Shown here in pieces: positions 59,797-64,000 of a stretch of 64,000 nucleotides of DNA (position 1 is the first letter of the stretch; each line of letters starts with the position of its first letter). Origin of the DNA: Heterostelium album PN500 (taxonomy: Eukaryota; Evosea; Eumycetozoa; Acytosteliales; Acytosteliaceae); the NCBI RefSeq assembly GCF_000004825.1, contig NW_008805070.1, forward strand, positions 310,001 to 374,000, in the 5' to 3' direction. Under the pieces are notes generated by a model that was not told the origin of the DNA, did no database searches, and saw only the letters and a program-made list of their open reading frames with translations. Both the position numbers and the translations under genes were made by a program.

Positions 59797-61422
59797 CTAA
59801 TTCAGTGAAGGTGAAGGCGATGATGCTGATGATGTAGAAGAGGATGACGACGATGAGTTGGGTCTTGGGCTTAATGCCTTCTCATTACAAGGCTTATGTG
59901 TTATCTTTAGGTGCCCACAATCACAAACCCATTTAAGTTGTGTTTCTCTAAAAATATTACATTTACATTGTCGACACTAAAATATATATATTAATAGATG
60001 TTTAAGTTAGTATATTAAATTATAGTTTATTTTTAAATAAATATATAAAAGTTTCAAACTTACATTTACGAATAACTCTGTTTCTCTAAAGTTTGGTGAT
60101 TGAACTGATTGGTTGTGTGATTTATAGGGTGAAGATGGTGATTTAAAGTCGTTGAGGTTTGGAATGGATGAGCTGATCGGTGTGGTTGGCGTCGAGCATG
60201 GTGTTTTCTTTACAGGTGTGGGTGTGACGGTGAATCTGATCGGTGATGTCTGTGAGGAGAGTGAAGATGACCGCTTGGAGTGTCGGTCTTGTATGAGTGC
60301 CGCGGTATTCTCATTGTTGCAACCTGCATACGTTGCGACAGAGTTTAGTTTACTTTGAAGATTGCCACTACTCAAACTATTAATTCCAACTATTATACTA
60401 TTACAGTTGTTGTTGCTGTTGCTACTGTTACTATTATTATTATTATTATTATTATTATTAGATGTATTACAAATGTTGTTGGTAAGCGTGTTTATAGAGT
60501 TGGATGAAGTCGATGGTGAGATCGATGGTGATTTCAATTGGGCGGCTTGTGTTACTTGTTGGACGGCGTGTTGTTGGAGTTGTTGATCCAAAAGTTGTTG
60601 GCGTTCCTTCTTGAATTCGATCTCACGGTCTTTGTGTCGCTCGATCTCTCGTTCCAAGTATGGTGACATTGCTGCTGTTGATGTCAACATTGAAGGTGAT
60701 GGTGTTGGTGAATTAATTAAATACATTGGATTACTACTATTATTACTATTACTATTGTTACTACTATTACTATTATTGTTGTTACTATTGTTGTTACTAT
60801 TATTATTATTACTATTGGTTGGAGTTGTTGAACCATTCTTTGGCATTCTCATACGTTCGATTCTCTTTTCATTTTTCTTTCGTTTATAAAGTTCCTCTTC
60901 GTATTTGTTCTTCCATTGATTGAGTTCTTCAGAGAGTTGTCTTTCTTTGTGTGACAACATGGTCATGGTTTGATGCTGTTGGTAGATCAACGATTGTTTC
61001 TCCTGTAGTTGCTGTGTTGTCTGCATCAACGATTCCTGTAGTGCTTCGACTGCCTCCGCACTCTTTTCAAATCGATGATGTAACAGTGTATTCTCCTGAT
61101 ATAAAGATTCAATAAAATCCAAAGAGAATTCTAAAAATAAAAAAAGAAATAATAATAATAATAACTGATTAGATATCTTTTGCTTTTTTGGAGAGTTTAG
61201 TTCTAAATAAAACAAGAAGTACTTACTTGAATTCTTTATCAGACAACATAGATGAGATTCACCTAGTGAAAGGAACTCCAATTGATCCTCTGGAAGTCCT
61301 AATGACAACGATGTACCACTTATAATTTCAGACTGTGAGAGGTTCGATGGAAATGTAAGGGCAGGTGCCAAAATATCAACCAAAATCGGTCCCATTTTGG
61401 TTGTCTGTGTAATTATTGGCAC
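59797..61422 (-). CDS. Coiled-coil protein with Cys/His-rich C terminus
   Basis: Exons 61422-61227, 61130-60064 and 59976-59797 join in phases 1 and 0 to give about 480 residues. The start is MPIITQTTKMGPILVDILAP. A coiled coil spans about residues 70-165 (ENTLLHHRFEKSAEAVEALQ, QQHQTMTMLSHKERQLSEEL, KYEEELYKRKKNEKRIERMR). Then comes a Ser/Asn/Thr-rich region with a second short helix (YLEREIERHKDREIEFKKER). The last exon encodes a Cys/His cluster, CRQCKCNIFRETQLKWVCDC followed by GHLKITHKPCN, and a poly-Ser tail. The cluster (six Cys and two His within 32 residues) looks like a zinc-binding module. I do not recognise the family; a scaffold role is only a guess. Confidence 0.72.
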
Positions 61423-63905
61423 TTTATTACAATTGATTGGTGGCTCCGTTTTTATTTTATTATCGAGACCAATTATTCCAGGCTATATAATATGTTGGAT
61501 TGACAGTGAACGATCCACAATCTAAATATTCAAATAAAGAACTTTAATTAAACAAACTATTATTTAATATTAATTAATGTTTTTTTTTAAATAATTAGAT
61601 AAAAATAGTTTGGTTTAGTTAAACTTTGATTGTATTGATTTTGATTGATTATTAATTGATGGATTGATTTATTAATTGATTTATTAATGATGATCAAGTT
61701 GATATTATAAACAATGTAATATTGACACAAGAGTATTGCTCCTAAAATGACAAAAATAGAAAAGAGTTAATTAATTCTTGGTGGTGGTGGGTAGGTAGTG
61801 GGTAGGTTGATAGTTGATTATAGTGTAGTTGTGAGGGATGGTGATTTAAAAGATTAAGATAAAAAAGATATATTAGAATAAAGCTGTTGTTGATGATGGA
61901 CTGAGAGTATTGTTATAATTTACTTGATATTGATTAATAAAGTAATAACAACAATAACAATAACAGTAATAACAGTAATAATAAAAACCCAAACAAAACA
62001 AAACACTTTTGGAATGATGGTAAAGTATGATTGTAAAAATAATGATAATACTGTTACTAGCTAGTAGCAGGAGGATCAGATAGTAAATGTGTTATATTTT
62101 TGTTTATAATAATAAAATGGAAATGTTTAAAATGATAAGATAATTTACAAATAAATATTAAACTTGATTTTATTTGATAGTATTGATTTTAATAGTAATA
62201 TAATAATATAATAGCTTTGTTATCCTCCTACAATTTTGGTAACCAGTTTTAAATACCACCAAACAACTATATTATCATTTCTGTCTCTTGGTATACTCTA
62301 GAGTGATACTATAGGGGGTATCACCTGTTGTTATTGTTTATAATAATTAAATAACAAATAATAAATAATAATAATAATAATATAGTAGTAGTGTTATACA
62401 TATCTCTGTGTTCAGTGGTTGTTTTATTTATTGCTTTGATTGTGGGTGGGTGTGTGTTTGATTGTGATTTTTAATGATCACATGTGAGTTTGTGTGAGTG
62501 TGATGCTGGGTGATCAATGGTGGGTATTTGTTACTCTAGACTGTGATTACTTTAAGCTAAAGCTGATGTGTTTGGAGAATATTGAGATGAAAATGAAGAT
62601 GTAAAAGTGGTTATGTGGAATGAAAAAGAAAGAGCTCTGAAATTCTGATGTAATTTAGTGATGATGATGATGATGATCAAAGGAGTGATGAATGTTTAAC
62701 TTTAAATCGATTTAAAATCTCTTTTATTTTGTTATGCAATCGATTTTCATTTACAACATCAACTGTTGATACATCATACTATTCTCAGTAGCTTAAATAC
62801 CAACGACTACTAACCCTGCTCAACAAATTGATTGGTGTGTATTGTTTGTTTGTTTGTTTGTTGTTGTCGTGAAAATTTCAACAAAATCACATCGTGTGGA
62901 TTGTTGATAATGTAATTGTTGTTGCTGTTCAGTGTAGTTGCAACAAAGATCGACTGTTTTATTTGTTTGTTTTTTTTTTTTTTTTAGAATTAGAATTAGT
63001 TGATTGTTTGTTTACAATCTAGATGGTAACTAAATAGACAGCAGTAATGCAATCAATTCGGCTCCACTTCTCTATCGTTTGCATTTGTTTTGTTATGTTT
63101 CGTTTTTTTTTAATCTTATTTTTTTTTTTTCTTTTTTGTTTCCAAAGTTGATAAAGTTAACACTGATTGATTAAATTATGATATATAGAGTTGACAATGC
63201 CATTTTTACATTGTTCAGAAGGAAATATTAAAATGTATTATGATGTTGGGTTGCGAAATCAATTTGGAACACTGAAGTGAAAATTAGATAAAAAAATAAT
63301 ATAAATTAAATCCACCTACAACTATTAAACTTTTATGTGATTGAAGAGAAGAACTATGCTATATAGTATAAACTAAACTATTTATATAATTATTTTAATC
63401 TAGATTTAAATTTCAATACTAAAAAAATAAAATCTTTTCCATTTTTCCGATCTTTAACAAAATTTAAAAAAATACCAAAAAAAAAAAGTCTTTATTTTAT
63501 TTGATTATTTTTAATTATTTTTTTTTGTAAATTTTAAAAAATAGAAATAAAACCAAAACTAAACTATTTATTTATTTGTTTAAAAGTTCAACTACAAACA
63601 ACAAACATTAATTAAAAAAACAACATATTAACTTATAAGTTTAAAATTAATTAGCATTAAACATAATAGAGTGCTAAAGTGTGATTGGTGGGTTTTTTTT
63701 TGTTCAATTTATCAAAAAATTTGAAACCTTTTTTTCTTGGGGCATTTTTTTTTTTTTGCAATTTATTTGTTTTTTTTTTTGACACACCAAAACCCATCCA
63801 AATTTTATTAATAAAATTTAATAGTAGCATTTTAGTTGATTTTATATATAATTTATATATAAAACTATAGTTAGTTAGTTTAATAATTAATATTTATTAC
63901 CAAAA
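61423..63905. other. Long non-coding stretch between divergent genes
   Basis: About 2.5 kb with no ORF above 60 codons except a Phe-rich A/T one. It is less AT-rich than other spacers and contains many GT-rich and TG-repeat patches (61780-61830, 62440-62530), TTG runs and poly-T tracts (62971-62984, 63120-63130). It is probably a long 5' leader and promoter region for one or both flanking genes. Confidence 0.45.
62443..62466. promoter_or_regulatory. GT-rich box, candidate G-box
   Basis: The sequence ttgtgggtgggtgtgtgtttg is a GT/CA-rich box of the kind bound by G-box binding factor upstream of dictyostelid developmental genes. It lies about 1 kb upstream of the coiled-coil gene and 1.4 kb upstream of the kinase start. 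Function is inferred from composition only. Confidence 0.3.
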
Positions 63906-63952
63906 ATGGTTGATATTGAAAGTATATATGAGTTTAAGAATGAACTTGGAAG
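63906..63952 (+). CDS. First exon of a likely protein kinase, cut by window end
   Basis: An ATG in an A-rich leader opens MVDIESIYEFKNELGR, then a GTAATA donor after 63952 (phase 2). The pattern IYEF-x-x-E-LG-R is the usual lead-in to the glycine loop of a kinase domain (LGxGxxGxV), which would continue in the next exon beyond the window. Too short to be sure. Confidence 0.45.
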
Positions 63953-64000
63953 GTAATAATCAGAAGAATAATAATAATAATAAAAATAAGAAAAAGAAGA

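Noticed and set aside
63685-63870. Plus-strand frame of 61 codons, mostly Phe/Leu/Ile
   Set aside because: Produced by T-runs just upstream of the kinase-like start; no sign of a real gene.

Overview
The window looks like nuclear DNA of a dictyostelid social amoeba. Intergenic DNA is extremely AT-rich, introns are short, AT-rich and GT-AG, and coding stretches are clearly richer in G+C. Coding poly-Asn/poly-Gln and (AAT)n tracts are common. Several gene families are dictyostelid hallmarks: FNIP repeats, the ENRTEG-type ankyrin family, a CBM49-like secreted domain and a colossin-like SdrD/Cna-B protein. Many Leu/Ser/Arg codons end in C or G, which suggests a species other than D. discoideum (for example a Heterostelium- or Cavenderia-like lineage). 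That is inference only. No tRNA, rRNA, CRISPR array or retroelement was recognised.

Layout. 1-9.6 kb: a small secreted CBM49-like protein, a shrunken copy of an FNIP-kinase gene, an M16 (insulin-degrading-enzyme type) protease reading frame with four breaks, an FNIP-kinase-FNIP gene, a 47-residue protein and a broken propeller-like gene. 10-16 kb: proteasome ATPase Rpt6, a DUF4286-type protein, an ankyrin gene with an internal stop, a three-exon Cys-rich protein and an FNIP-like protein. 16-24 kb: a putative GPI-anchored protein and a very large CH-plus-GAR cytoskeletal protein. 24-32 kb: a methyltransferase relic cut off at a MITE-like repeat, then a roughly 28-exon kinase gene whose C-terminal half is built from seven copies of a three-part module. 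32-46 kb: a secreted phospholipase-C-family protein, a BTB(T1)-Fis1-like fusion, a rhodanese-like protein without the active-site Cys, a GDP-fucose-type transporter, a GCIP-like protein, an intact ankyrin protein and an Rrn7/TAF1B-like Pol I factor. 46-49 kb: mostly non-coding, with a decayed DDE transposase. 49-64 kb: a colossin-like repeat protein, an EF-hand protein, importin alpha, a coiled-coil protein with a Cys-rich tail, a long non-coding stretch and the first exon of a likely kinase.

The genes do not form one pathway. Housekeeping genes (Rpt6, importin alpha, Rrn7/TAF1B-like, transporter) are interleaved with fast-evolving repeat families. The most unusual loci are the modular kinase gene (24841-31682), where exon phases allow reconstruction of a tandem exon-cassette duplication and a chimeric exon, and the BTB-Fis1 fusion (35288-36583). 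Splice sites were assigned by eye from GT/AG signals, reading-frame phase and continuity of conserved sequence.
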